This document shows, piece after piece, positions 9,088 to 16,659 of a stretch of 64,000 bases of DNA; the stretch's first letter is position 1, and each line of letters begins with the position of its first letter. The stretch comes from Trebonia kvetii (GTDB lineage Bacteria; Actinomycetota; Actinomycetes; Streptosporangiales; Streptosporangiaceae). The DNA lies in contig NZ_RPFW01000005.1 of the NCBI RefSeq assembly GCF_007827045.1, positions 329,835-393,834 on the forward strand. Direction: 5' to 3'. The notes under the pieces were generated by a model that was given only the letters and a program-made list of their open reading frames with translations, searched no databases and had not been told where the DNA came from. The translations under genes were made by a program, and so were the position numbers.

Positions 9088-9879
9088 ATGTCATCAGCCG
9101 CCGGCTCATCGGCTGCGCCCGAAGACGTTCTGATCCGTCGCGAAAACGGAATCCTGATCGTCACCATCAACCGGCCGGCGCAGCGCAACGCCGTCAACGG
9201 CGCGGTGTCGGCCGGCGTCGCTCGCGCCCTTGACCTGCTCGACAGCTCGTCCGAGCTGCGGGTCGGCGTGCTGCACGGTGCGGGTACCGCCTTCTGCGCG
9301 GGCATGGACCTGAAGGCGTTCGCGGCCGGTGAGCAGATCAGGGACCCCGAGCGAGGTTTCGCCGGCCTCGTCGAGCGGCCGCCTGCCAAGCCGCTGATCG
9401 CCGCGGTGGAGGGATGGGCGCTCGGCGGCGGGTTCGAGATCGTGCTCGCCTGCGACCTGGTCACGGCGGGCAAGAGCGCTAAGTTCGGGCTCCCGGAGGC
9501 CCGCCGCGGTCTCGCCGCCCGCGGTGGCGGCGTCTTCCGGCTGCCGCGCCGCCTGCCGCAGGCGGTGGCGATGGAGCTCATCATGACCGGAGCGCCACTC
9601 GACGCCGCTCGGGCCGAACACTTCGGCCTGGTCAACCGGCTGGTCGATGACGGACAGGCGCTCGTCGCGGCGCTTGAGCTCGCCGCGCAGGTCGCCGCCA
9701 GCGCGCCGATGTCGGTGCGTGCCTCCAAGGCGGTCGCGATCGACTCGGTCGCCTGGCCGCTAGACGAGGGCTTCCAGCGGCAGCGGGCCTACCTGGAACC
9801 AGTGTTCGCCTCGCAGGACGCGGCCGAGGGCGTCGCCGCCTTCCGCGAGCGCCGCGACCCGGTCTGGCAAGACCAGTGA
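9088..9879 (+). CDS. Crotonase / enoyl-CoA hydratase family protein
   Basis: A 263-residue crotonase-fold enzyme. The oxyanion-hole segments (HGAGTAFCAGMDLKAF and GWALGGGFEIVLACDL) and both glutamates used by true hydratases are present (GGGFE and GLPEARRG), so hydration of a 2-enoyl-CoA is plausible. I chose ATG 9088 (MSSAAGSS); the frame is open upstream to 8998 but that stretch is AT-rich and promoter-like. It ends in a four-base overlap with the racemase gene. Expected partner of the acyl-CoA dehydrogenase upstream. Confidence 0.9.
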   Translation: MSSAAGSSAAPEDVLIRRENGILIVTINRPAQRNAVNGAVSAGVARALDLLDSSSELRVGVLHGAGTAFCAGMDLKAFAAGEQIRDPERGFAGLVERPPAKPLIAAVEGWALGGGFEIVLACDLVTAGKSAKFGLPEARRGLAARGGGVFRLPRRLPQAVAMELIMTGAPLDAARAEHFGLVNRLVDDGQALVAALELAAQVAASAPMSVRASKAVAIDSVAWPLDEGFQRQRAYLEPVFASQDAAEGVAAFRERRDPVWQDQ

Positions 9880-11069
9880 GCGCGGGAGATCCGAGCGCGA
9901 GCCGAAGGGCGCGCGCGCAGGCGAGCGCGGAAAACACTGCGCTTGGCGACGTCCGCGTGGTGTGCCTGAGCAGCCTCGGGCCGGTTCCCTTCGCGGTGAT
10001 GCTGCTCGGCGACCTCGGCGCCGAGATCACCCGGGTGGACCGCCCCGGGCGGGCCGGATCGCTTACCGGGCTGCCGCTCGAGGACGACCCGCGTACGCGG
10101 GGACACCGCGGCATCGGCATCGACCTGCGTCGGCCAGACGGCCGCGCGGTCCTGCTGCGGCTGATCGCGCAGGCCGACGTGTTCCTCGAAGGCATGCGTC
10201 CGGGCGCGGCGGAGAAGCTCGGGATCGGGCCGGACGACCTGCTTGACGTCAACCCCCGCCTGGTCTACGGCCGGGCAACCGGCTGGGGGCAGAACGGACC
10301 GCGCGCCGCCCAGGCGGGCCACGACATCAACTACGCGGGGCTGGCGGGCGGGGTCTTCCCGCTCGGCTCACCGGACGCGCCGCCGCTGCCACCGCTGAAC
10401 CTGCTGGCCGACTTCGGCGGCGGCGGCGCCTATCTCGCACTCGGCGTCCTCGCCGCGCTGCACCAGCGCCAAGTGACCGGGCGGGGCCAGGTGGTCGACG
10501 CCGCCATGGTGGACGGGGTGGCGTCGCTCACCACCATGCTGCACGGCATGCTCGCGGCCGGCCTGTGGACCGACCGCCGGGGCGAGAACCTGCTGGACGG
10601 CGCGGCCCACTTCTACCGCACCTACGCCACCGCCGACGGCGGCTTCATGGCCGTCGGCGCCATCGAACCGCAGTTCTACCGCGAGCTGCTCGACGCACTC
10701 GGGCTCGACCCGGCCGAGTGGCCGCAGCACGACCGCTCCCGGTGGCCGGAGCAGTCCCACCGGCTGGCGGCCGTCTTCGCGTCCCGCACCCGCGCCGAAT
10801 GGGAGCAGGTCTTCGATGGCCGCGACGCCTGCGTGACGCCGGTGCTGTCGCTGGCCGAAGCGGCGACCTCGACCGAACTGCGCGAGCGCGGCACCTTCGT
10901 CGACTGGGACGGGGTGCCGCAGCCGGCCCCGGCGCCACGGCTCTCGGCGTCGGCCGTCGTGGAGCGGCCCCGGTCGCGCTGGTGCGGTCACACCGATCAG
11001 ATCCTGGCCGAACTCGGGTATCCGGCCGACGAAATCGCCGGGCTGCGCGCGCGCGAAGCGGTCGCCTAG
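9876..11069 (+). CDS. Alpha-methylacyl-CoA racemase-like CaiB/BaiF enzyme
   Basis: A 397-residue class III CoA-transferase-fold protein. Unlike the other CaiB/BaiF proteins here it carries both catalytic residues of alpha-methylacyl-CoA racemase: H149 in GHDINY and D179 in PPLNLLADFGGG, exactly 30 residues apart as in mycobacterial MCR (H126/D156). These enzymes epimerise the 2-methyl centre of branched acyl-CoAs such as sterol side chains so that the stereospecific acyl-CoA dehydrogenase can act. GTG start overlapping the previous stop. It suggests that the operon degrades a methyl-branched acyl chain. Confidence 0.85.
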   Translation: MSAGDPSASRRARAQASAENTALGDVRVVCLSSLGPVPFAVMLLGDLGAEITRVDRPGRAGSLTGLPLEDDPRTRGHRGIGIDLRRPDGRAVLLRLIAQADVFLEGMRPGAAEKLGIGPDDLLDVNPRLVYGRATGWGQNGPRAAQAGHDINYAGLAGGVFPLGSPDAPPLPPLNLLADFGGGGAYLALGVLAALHQRQVTGRGQVVDAAMVDGVASLTTMLHGMLAAGLWTDRRGENLLDGAAHFYRTYATADGGFMAVGAIEPQFYRELLDALGLDPAEWPQHDRSRWPEQSHRLAAVFASRTRAEWEQVFDGRDACVTPVLSLAEAATSTELRERGTFVDWDGVPQPAPAPRLSASAVVERPRSRWCGHTDQILAELGYPADEIAGLRAREAVA

Positions 11070-11158
11070 AAGAGTCAGCCGCTTCCGTTCGGGATGATCG
11101 GTTTTGCCGTTACCACCGCGGACTCGGAGCGGCTTGATACTGAAGAGAGGAGGTGCGG

Positions 11159-11917
11159 GTGAGCGACGAGATCCACCACGGCAAGGTGGCGGTGATCACC
11201 GGCGGCGGCCGTGGCTTCGGCAAGGCATTCGGCACGGCCCTGGCCGCCCGCGGCGCCCACGTGGTGCTGGCCGACATCGACGGACACGCCGCCGCGTCGG
11301 CCGCGACCGAGATCGTCGCCAAGGGCGGCAGCGCGTCCGCGGCGGCCTGCGACGTGGCCGACGAGGCCGTTGTGGCCGCGGTGTTCGGCGAGGTCGCCGA
11401 GGAACACGGCGGCATCGACATCCTCGTCAACAACGCCGGGCTGCACTCGGCCGCCTACAACAAGCCCTCGGCGGAGATCGGCATCGCCGGCCTGCGGCGG
11501 CTGTTCGACGTGAACGTCATGGGGGTCTACATCTGCTCGCTGGCCGCCAGGCCCGCGATGAGCGGCCGGCCCGGCGCCGCCGTCGTCAACATCTCATCCT
11601 CGGCCGCCTACGGCAACCGGGCCGCCTACGGGGTGTCCAAGCTCGCCGTCCGCGGCGCCACCGCTCAGCTGGCGCGTGAGTTCGCGGCCGACGGCATCCG
11701 GGTGAACGCGATCGCGCCCGGCCTGATCTTCACCGACACCATCCGGGCGGAGCTGCCAAAGGATGAGGCGGCCCGCGTCATGAGCCAGCAGATACTGTCG
11801 CGCGAGGGTGAGGAGCGGGACATCGTCGACGCGCTGCTCTACCTCGTCTCGCCCGCGTCGTCGTTCGTCACCGGGGAGACGCTGCGCGTCACCGGCGGCT
11901 TCGCGCTGTCGGTTTAG
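11159..11917 (+). CDS. SDR family oxidoreductase
   Basis: A 252-residue classical SDR with TGGGRGFG, NNAG and YGVSK motifs. GTG 11159 is preferred over the GTG six bases earlier because AGGAGG occupies 11148-11153, giving a five-base spacing to 11159 and overlapping the other candidate. Second half ends in the usual FVTGETLRVTGG cofactor-proximal segment. It sits between the racemase and thiolase genes, so a 3-hydroxyacyl-CoA or side-chain alcohol dehydrogenase role is likely. Confidence 0.9.
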   Translation: MSDEIHHGKVAVITGGGRGFGKAFGTALAARGAHVVLADIDGHAAASAATEIVAKGGSASAAACDVADEAVVAAVFGEVAEEHGGIDILVNNAGLHSAAYNKPSAEIGIAGLRRLFDVNVMGVYICSLAARPAMSGRPGAAVVNISSSAAYGNRAAYGVSKLAVRGATAQLAREFAADGIRVNAIAPGLIFTDTIRAELPKDEAARVMSQQILSREGEERDIVDALLYLVSPASSFVTGETLRVTGGFALSV

Positions 11918-11942
11918 CTAGAGAACACGGAAGGAACAGCTC

Positions 11943-13091
11943 GTGCGAGATGCCGTAATCGTAGACGCGGTGCGCGCGCCCATCGGCCGCCGCAAGGGGA
12001 CCCTCAGGGAGATGCACCCGGTCGACCTGTCGGCGTCCGTGCTGACCGCGCTGGCCGCCAGGAACCAGCTTGACACGGAGCTTATCGAGGACATCGTCTG
12101 GGGCTGCGTCACCCAGATCGCCGAGCAGTCGACCAACGTCGGACGGCTGGCGGTGCTGGCGGCCGGCTGGCCCGAGGCGATTCCCGGCGTCACCCTCGAC
12201 CGCGCCTGCGGGTCGAGCCAGCAGGCGGTGCACTTCGCCGCGGCCAGCGTGATAGCCGGCCACTACGACATCGTGGTGGCCGGCGGCGTGGAGTCGATGA
12301 GCCGGGTCCCGCTTGGCTCCGCCCGGGCAATGGGGGAGCCGTTCGGTCCCCTGGTCAAGGAGCGCTACCAGCGCGACAGCTTCAGCCAGGGCCTCGGCGC
12401 GGAGGACATCGCCAGGCGCTGGGGCTTCTCCCGGACCCAGCTGGACGAGTTCGCGCTCGAGTCGCATCGCAAGGCGGCGGCCGCGACCGACGCCGGCGCC
12501 TTCGCCGGGCAGATCACCCCGGTCAGCGGCCCGGACGGCGAGCTCACCACGGACGAGGGCATCAGGCGTGACTCCTCGCTGGAGAAGCTGGCGTCGCTCA
12601 AGCCCGCCTTCCTTGACGACGGCGTCATCCACGCGGGCAACAGCTCGCAGATCTCCGACGGCTGCGCCGCCCTGCTGATCACCACCAGCGAGCGGGCGGC
12701 CGAACTCGGCCTGCGGCCGCTGGCGCGGTTCCACTCCGGCGCGGTCACCGGCGATGACCCGGTGACGATGCTGACCGCCCCGATCCCGGCCACCGCGAAG
12801 GTGCTCAAGCGGGCCGGCCTGACGATCGACGACATCGGCGTCTTCGAGGTCAACGAGGCGTTCGCGAGCGTACCGCTGGCCTGGGAGGCGGAAACCGGCG
12901 CCGATCACGCCCGGCTCAACCCGCTCGGCGGCGCCATCGCCGTCGGCCACCCGCTCGGCGCGTCAGGCGCCATCTTGATGACGCGCATGGTGCACCACAT
13001 GCGCGACAACGGGATCCGCTACGGCCTGCAGACGATGTGCGAGGCCGGCGGCATGGCCAACGCCACCGTCATCGAACTGCTCACCGACTAA
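11943..13091 (+). CDS. Acetyl-CoA C-acyltransferase (thiolase)
   Basis: A 382-residue thiolase with a complete active site: nucleophile C89 (DRACGSS), H336 (GHPLGASG) and C366 (MCEAGGMANA), plus NEAFA. It cleaves 3-ketoacyl-CoA with CoA to release acetyl-CoA or propionyl-CoA. GTG start with GGAAGGA upstream. It completes the beta-oxidation set formed by the acyl-CoA dehydrogenase, crotonase and the HSD10-like dehydrogenase that follows 19 bp downstream. Contrast with the thiolase-like protein at 40170, which lacks the cysteine. Confidence 0.94.
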   Translation: MRDAVIVDAVRAPIGRRKGTLREMHPVDLSASVLTALAARNQLDTELIEDIVWGCVTQIAEQSTNVGRLAVLAAGWPEAIPGVTLDRACGSSQQAVHFAAASVIAGHYDIVVAGGVESMSRVPLGSARAMGEPFGPLVKERYQRDSFSQGLGAEDIARRWGFSRTQLDEFALESHRKAAAATDAGAFAGQITPVSGPDGELTTDEGIRRDSSLEKLASLKPAFLDDGVIHAGNSSQISDGCAALLITTSERAAELGLRPLARFHSGAVTGDDPVTMLTAPIPATAKVLKRAGLTIDDIGVFEVNEAFASVPLAWEAETGADHARLNPLGGAIAVGHPLGASGAILMTRMVHHMRDNGIRYGLQTMCEAGGMANATVIELLTD

Positions 13092-13110
13092 CACCCGCGA
13101 AGGAGAAGCC

Positions 13111-13878
13111 GTGCAACTCGATTCCGTCTCCGCCCTGGTCACCGGCGGCTCGTCCGGGCTCGGCCTGGCGACCGTGCGCCGCCTGCTCGCGGCCGGCGCC
13201 CGGGTCGGCATCGCCGACCTCAACCCGCCGTCCGACGAGGACCTGGCCAGCCTTGGTGCGGGCGTGGTCTACGCCAAGACCGACATCACCGATGAGGCCG
13301 CGGTGAACGACGCGCTCGACGCTTTCGAGAGCGCGCACGGCCCGCTGCGGGCGGTGGTGCACTGCGCGGGCCGCGGCGGTGACCGGGTACGGATTCTCGA
13401 CAAGGAGGGCAACCCCGGCTCGCTCGAGACCTTCGCCGAGGTCGTCCGGGTCAACCTGGTCGGCACCTACAACATCCTGCGGCTGGGCGCGGCGCGCATC
13501 GCGCGCACGGAGCCGGTGGACGGTGAGCGCGGCGCCATCGTGCTCACCGCGTCGGTCGCGGCTTTCGACGGCCAGATCGGCCAGACCTCGTACACCGCCA
13601 CCAAGGCGGCCGTGCACGGCATCACCCTGGTCGCCGCGCGCGACCTCGCGAGCAGGCAGATCCGGGTGAACACGATCGCCCCCGGTACCTTCGACACGCC
13701 CATGCTCGCCCGCCTCAGGCAGGACATCAGGGACGGCCTGGCCGCCGCGGTGCCGCACCCGAGGCGGCTCGGCGACCCGGACGACTACGCCCACCTCGCG
13801 CTCAGCCTGCTGGAGAACCGGTACGTCAACGGGGAGACCATCCGCCTCGACGGCGCCATCCGGATGCCTCCGCGCTGA
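13111..13878 (+). CDS. 3-hydroxyacyl-CoA dehydrogenase, HSD10-like SDR
   Basis: A 255-residue SDR whose sequence follows the type II 3-hydroxyacyl-CoA dehydrogenase (HSD17B10-like) pattern: TGGSSGLG cofactor loop, GAIVLTASVAAFDGQIGQ, the catalytic SYTATK, IAPGTFDTPML and the closing NGETIRLDGAIRM. This subfamily oxidises 3-hydroxyacyl-CoA with NAD+, supplying the step between the crotonase and thiolase of the operon. GTG start behind GAAGGAG. The stop is followed in the same frame by the remnant of another gene. Confidence 0.92.
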   Translation: MQLDSVSALVTGGSSGLGLATVRRLLAAGARVGIADLNPPSDEDLASLGAGVVYAKTDITDEAAVNDALDAFESAHGPLRAVVHCAGRGGDRVRILDKEGNPGSLETFAEVVRVNLVGTYNILRLGAARIARTEPVDGERGAIVLTASVAAFDGQIGQTSYTATKAAVHGITLVAARDLASRQIRVNTIAPGTFDTPMLARLRQDIRDGLAAAVPHPRRLGDPDDYAHLALSLLENRYVNGETIRLDGAIRMPPR

Positions 13879-14067
13879 CATCCATACGACCGTGTCGTCA
13901 TCGAGGCGCATTCGCAGGCGACACTGATCAACGGCGAGGAGTACGGCAACACGTACGTGTTCGGCATCCGGGTCAGGGACGGCCGTATCGACTGGATCGC
14001 GGAGCACTTCAATGCGCTTATCGCGCAGGAGAAGCTGTTCCCGCTGGCCGCGTCGCTGCGGCAATAG
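13879..14067 (+). pseudogene. C-terminal remnant of an NTF2/SnoaL-like protein
   Basis: Directly after the SDR stop, in the same frame, 62 codons stay open to a TAG at 14065. The translation (from VVIEAHSQATLINGEEYGN to FNALIAQEK) reads like the last third of a SnoaL/nuclear-transport-factor-2-fold protein: a strand with NGEEYGNTYVF, a second strand ending RDGRIDWIAEHF, and a final helix. No start codon or N-terminal half is present, so this is a truncated gene whose 5' part was lost when the SDR gene came to abut it. Intact NTF2-fold genes occur at 24293 and 36157. Confidence 0.68.
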
Positions 14068-14092
14068 CCGCTCAGGAAAGAGGGAGCTGCCG

Positions 14093-14860
14093 GTGCGCAT
14101 CGAGCCGGGACGGGTCGCGGTGGTAACCGGCGGTGCCAGCGGGATCGGCTACGCGCTCGCCGCCGCCGCGGCCGGGCGAGGGCTGCACGTCGTGCTGTCC
14201 GACGTCCGCGCCGACGCGCTGGACGCTGCCGCGGGCCGGCTGCGCGATTCGGGCGCGGCGGTGACGACAGTCCTGGCCGACGTGTCCCAGCCGGCCGACA
14301 TCGACCGCCTCGCCGGGACCGCCTTCGCGCTCGGCCCGGTCCAGCTGGTCTGCTCCAACGCGGGGATCGTGGTGACCGGCCGCGCCTGGGAGCTGACCGC
14401 GGCCGACTGGGCACGGGTGATGGACGTGAACTTCATGGCCACGGTGCACCTGGCCCGCGCGTTCTTGCCACGGCTGATCGAGGCTGGCCTGCCCGCCTCG
14501 CTGCTCGTCACCGGGTCGATGGCCTCGGTCACCGCCCGGCCCGGCATCAGCCCCTACGTCGCGGCCAAGCACGCGCTGCTCGGGCTGTGCGAGTCGCTCA
14601 ACCACGAACTGGCCGACGCCGGCGCCGCCGTCGCAGTGACCCTGCTGCTGCCGGGCAAGGTCGCCACCGGCATGAGCCGCGAGGACTATCCCGACGCGAT
14701 CACCCCGGACGAGGCGGCCAGGATCGCGTTCGACGCGGTCGCGCACCGCCGGCCGCTCGCGTTCACCCACGCCGACCGCATCCCCGAGGTCGAGCGGCGG
14801 TTCGCGGCGATCGTGGCCGGCGGCCGCCAGGGGCTGGCCGCTGACTCCGGCCGCGCATAA
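14093..14860 (+). CDS. SDR family oxidoreductase
   Basis: A 255-residue SDR with TGGASGIG, SNAG and YVAAK motifs. GTG 14093 is the start because SDR homology begins there (MRIEPGRVAVV) and AGGAAAGAGGGA lies upstream; the frame is open further 5' inside the gene remnant. Last gene of the operon that begins at 7846. Its final 98 bases overlap the end of the convergent TetR gene. The wide substrate loop has no diagnostic feature, so its substrate is unknown. Confidence 0.88.
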   Translation: MRIEPGRVAVVTGGASGIGYALAAAAAGRGLHVVLSDVRADALDAAAGRLRDSGAAVTTVLADVSQPADIDRLAGTAFALGPVQLVCSNAGIVVTGRAWELTAADWARVMDVNFMATVHLARAFLPRLIEAGLPASLLVTGSMASVTARPGISPYVAAKHALLGLCESLNHELADAGAAVAVTLLLPGKVATGMSREDYPDAITPDEAARIAFDAVAHRRPLAFTHADRIPEVERRFAAIVAGGRQGLAADSGRA

Positions 14861-15497
14861 GGGATAAGGGCGCGGCGGGCGCCTCGTTGAACAGCGGGCG
14901 GGTCAGCAGGTCCACGGCGGCATCGCGGAACCGCTCGAGGACGACCGGGTCCGACAGCGACAGGCCGAGCATCTGCTCGACGAGCGGGCCGAAGACGATG
15001 TGCGCCAGGTTGATCGCCCGGTACAGCACAAGGCCCACCTCGGGATCGGGCAGCGGGCGGGCGATCTTCGCGTCGACCAGGGCCTGCATCTCGCTGCGCA
15101 CCAGCTCGAACGCCTCGGTGAACAGCGCCACGCCGGCCGGCCCGCCCTCCATGGTGGCCCGCCTGATGTACCCGGCGATGACCGGGCTATCGGTGATGAG
15201 CTGGTCGAACGCCTGCCTGCGGGCGCGGGCGGCGACCGGCGGCGGCTGGTCGAGCCCGACGCCGCTGACCACCTCGCGGATCTTGGCCACCACCGCGTGC
15301 TGCACCGCCTCGGCCAGCTCGTCCTTGGACTTGAAGTGGTGCATCACGGCGCCCGCGGACATGCCGGCTTCATCGGCCACCATGCGGATGGAGGTGGCCT
15401 GCGTGCCGTGCTCCGCGTACAGGCGCAGCGCGGCGTCGCGGATCCTCGCCCGCGGAGCGAGGTCGGCCGGACCTGAGGCAAGGCTTGGGTTTGTCAT
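14763..15497 (-). CDS. TetR/AcrR family transcriptional regulator
   Basis: A 244-residue regulator with an N-terminal TetR helix-turn-helix at about residues 14-60 (IRDAALRLYAEHG, then MSAGAVMHHFKSKDELAEAV). It diverges from the sulfate-activation operon; the 97-bp gap between them carries three 20-bp-spaced boxes over the operon promoter, so it is the obvious repressor candidate for 15595-24748. The last ~30 residues (Arg/Pro/Gly-rich) are read from the strand opposite the SDR gene end, and may be a non-conserved extension created by loss of an earlier stop. Confidence 0.87.
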   Translation of the reverse strand: MTNPSLASGPADLAPRARIRDAALRLYAEHGTQATSIRMVADEAGMSAGAVMHHFKSKDELAEAVQHAVVAKIREVVSGVGLDQPPPVAARARRQAFDQLITDSPVIAGYIRRATMEGGPAGVALFTEAFELVRSEMQALVDAKIARPLPDPEVGLVLYRAINLAHIVFGPLVEQMLGLSLSDPVVLERFRDAAVDLLTRPLFNEAPAAPLSLMRGRSQRPAPGGRRPRSPRTAARPRGCGRRG

Positions 15498-15529
15498 TGC
15501 GAGCTCAACTCTAGAGTACGGCTTCCGAA

Positions 15530-15588
15530 ACAGTTGTATTGGAAATAGTACAGATGTATTGACCTTCGCACACCTGTGTTTTTAGACT
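15530..15588 (+). promoter_or_regulatory. Promoter of the sulfation operon with three operator boxes 20 bp apart
   Basis: Three copies of ACA(G/C)nTGT(A/G)TT start at 15530, 15550 and 15570, an exact 20-bp period (about two helical turns). They sit on a promoter with -35 TTGACC (15559-15564), an 18-bp spacer and -10 TAGACT (15583-15588), which ends six bases before the ATG at 15595, so the message is probably leaderless. Box 2 overlaps the -35 and box 3 fills the spacer: an arrangement for repression, most simply by the divergent TetR protein. Confidence 0.62.
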
Positions 15589-15594
15589 GCGGGC

Positions 15595-16659
15595 ATGCCG
15601 CTTGAGTTCACCGGACCGTGGCCGCCCGAGATCGATGTTCCGCAGGTCGGCTTCAAGGAGCCGCCCGATCATCACGAGGCCTACTGGCTCTACGGGTACG
15701 ACCCTGACGCCAAGGTCGGCCACTACCTGTACCTGGCGGCCGAGAAGGACGACGTGCTGCTGCGACGCGAGAGCGTCTTCATCCTCCTGCCCGACGGCAG
15801 CGTGCTCGCCCAGAACGGAGCTGGGCGCAACAGCCACGGCGCCACCGCCGCCGGCGACCGGCTGGAAATCGAGTGCCGTGAGCCGTTCCGCCGCTGGCGC
15901 GGCCGCTATGCCGCCCCGATGTACGGGCTGGCGGGCGACGAGATCGTGGCCGGGCCGCGCTCGGGCAGCGAGCTGGTCGAGGCCGTCATCGATCTTGAGG
16001 CCGAATCGGCCGCCGCTCCATGGAACACCGAGGGGGATTGGGGCGAGCAGCCGCCGTCGCTGCGCTACCACCAGTTCTACGACGCGATCGGCATCGTCAG
16101 GGTGGGCGGCACCGCCTACCCGTTCGCTGGGTCGGGCTTCCGCAGCCACTCACGGCGCCGCCGCGACATGCCCGGCTTCACCGGGCACGCCATCATCAGC
16201 GGGCGCTTCCCGAGCGGCCGCGGCTTCGGCCTGCTGCGTTACCGGGCGACCGCCGGCCGCCCGGAGCGCGGCCGCGGCTTCCTCTACCTCGATGGCGTCC
16301 TGCATGACGCCGATGTCGTCACGTGGCCGCACCTGAGCGAAGCGGTACCCGGCGGCGAGCGGCTGACGATCGAGCTGCACGCCGGCCGGCACACGGCCGT
16401 CATCACCGCGGAAACGATCGCGAGCACGTTCGTCACCCCAGCCCCCGAGGGCCGCAAGTACGGCGCCCACGTCGGCGAGGAGCCGGGGACGGTGATCTCG
16501 CCGGCGTTCGCCCGCTACCAGTGGGACGGCGAGACCGGCTACGGCGGCCTGGAGCGCTCGGCCCTGCGCAGTGCCATCACCATCCCCGGCGCCAGCACCA
16601 TTCCCGGTGTCACCACCATCCCCGGCGCCGACCGTCGCGGTGACGGAAGGAACGGCTGA
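15595..16659 (+). CDS. Protein of unknown function, first gene of the sulfation operon
   Basis: A 354-residue soluble protein without signal peptide or membrane helix. I do not recognise a characterised family. The content of alternating strands (PDGSVLAQNGAGRNSHGA, an RYHQFYDAIGIVRVGG segment, GSGFRSHSRRRRDM, RGRGFLYLDGVLHDAD) resembles the two-barrel lipocalin-like AttH/CrtC-type proteins that accompany lipid and terpenoid catabolic genes; this is a low-confidence resemblance. The C terminus carries a TIPGxx hexapeptide repeated three times (residues 329-346). It starts six bases after a -10 box and its stop overlaps the cysD start by one base, so it is translationally tied to sulfate activation. 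Confidence 0.75.
   Translation: MPLEFTGPWPPEIDVPQVGFKEPPDHHEAYWLYGYDPDAKVGHYLYLAAEKDDVLLRRESVFILLPDGSVLAQNGAGRNSHGATAAGDRLEIECREPFRRWRGRYAAPMYGLAGDEIVAGPRSGSELVEAVIDLEAESAAAPWNTEGDWGEQPPSLRYHQFYDAIGIVRVGGTAYPFAGSGFRSHSRRRRDMPGFTGHAIISGRFPSGRGFGLLRYRATAGRPERGRGFLYLDGVLHDADVVTWPHLSEAVPGGERLTIELHAGRHTAVITAETIASTFVTPAPEGRKYGAHVGEEPGTVISPAFARYQWDGETGYGGLERSALRSAITIPGASTIPGVTTIPGADRRGDGRNG
16579..16632 (+). repeat. Three tandem 18-bp coding repeats (TIPGxx)
   Basis: Units at 16579-16596, 16597-16614 and 16615-16632 encode TIPGAS, TIPGVT and TIPGAD at the C terminus of the unknown protein. Units 1 and 3 are nearly identical in DNA, unit 2 differs mainly at third positions. A length-variable tail is likely, because such repeats expand and contract by slippage. 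Confidence 0.8.

Noticed and set aside
16579..16632. Short tandem repeats as iterons or a CRISPR
   Set aside because: They are 18-bp in-frame units coding TIPGxx, without spacers and inside a gene.
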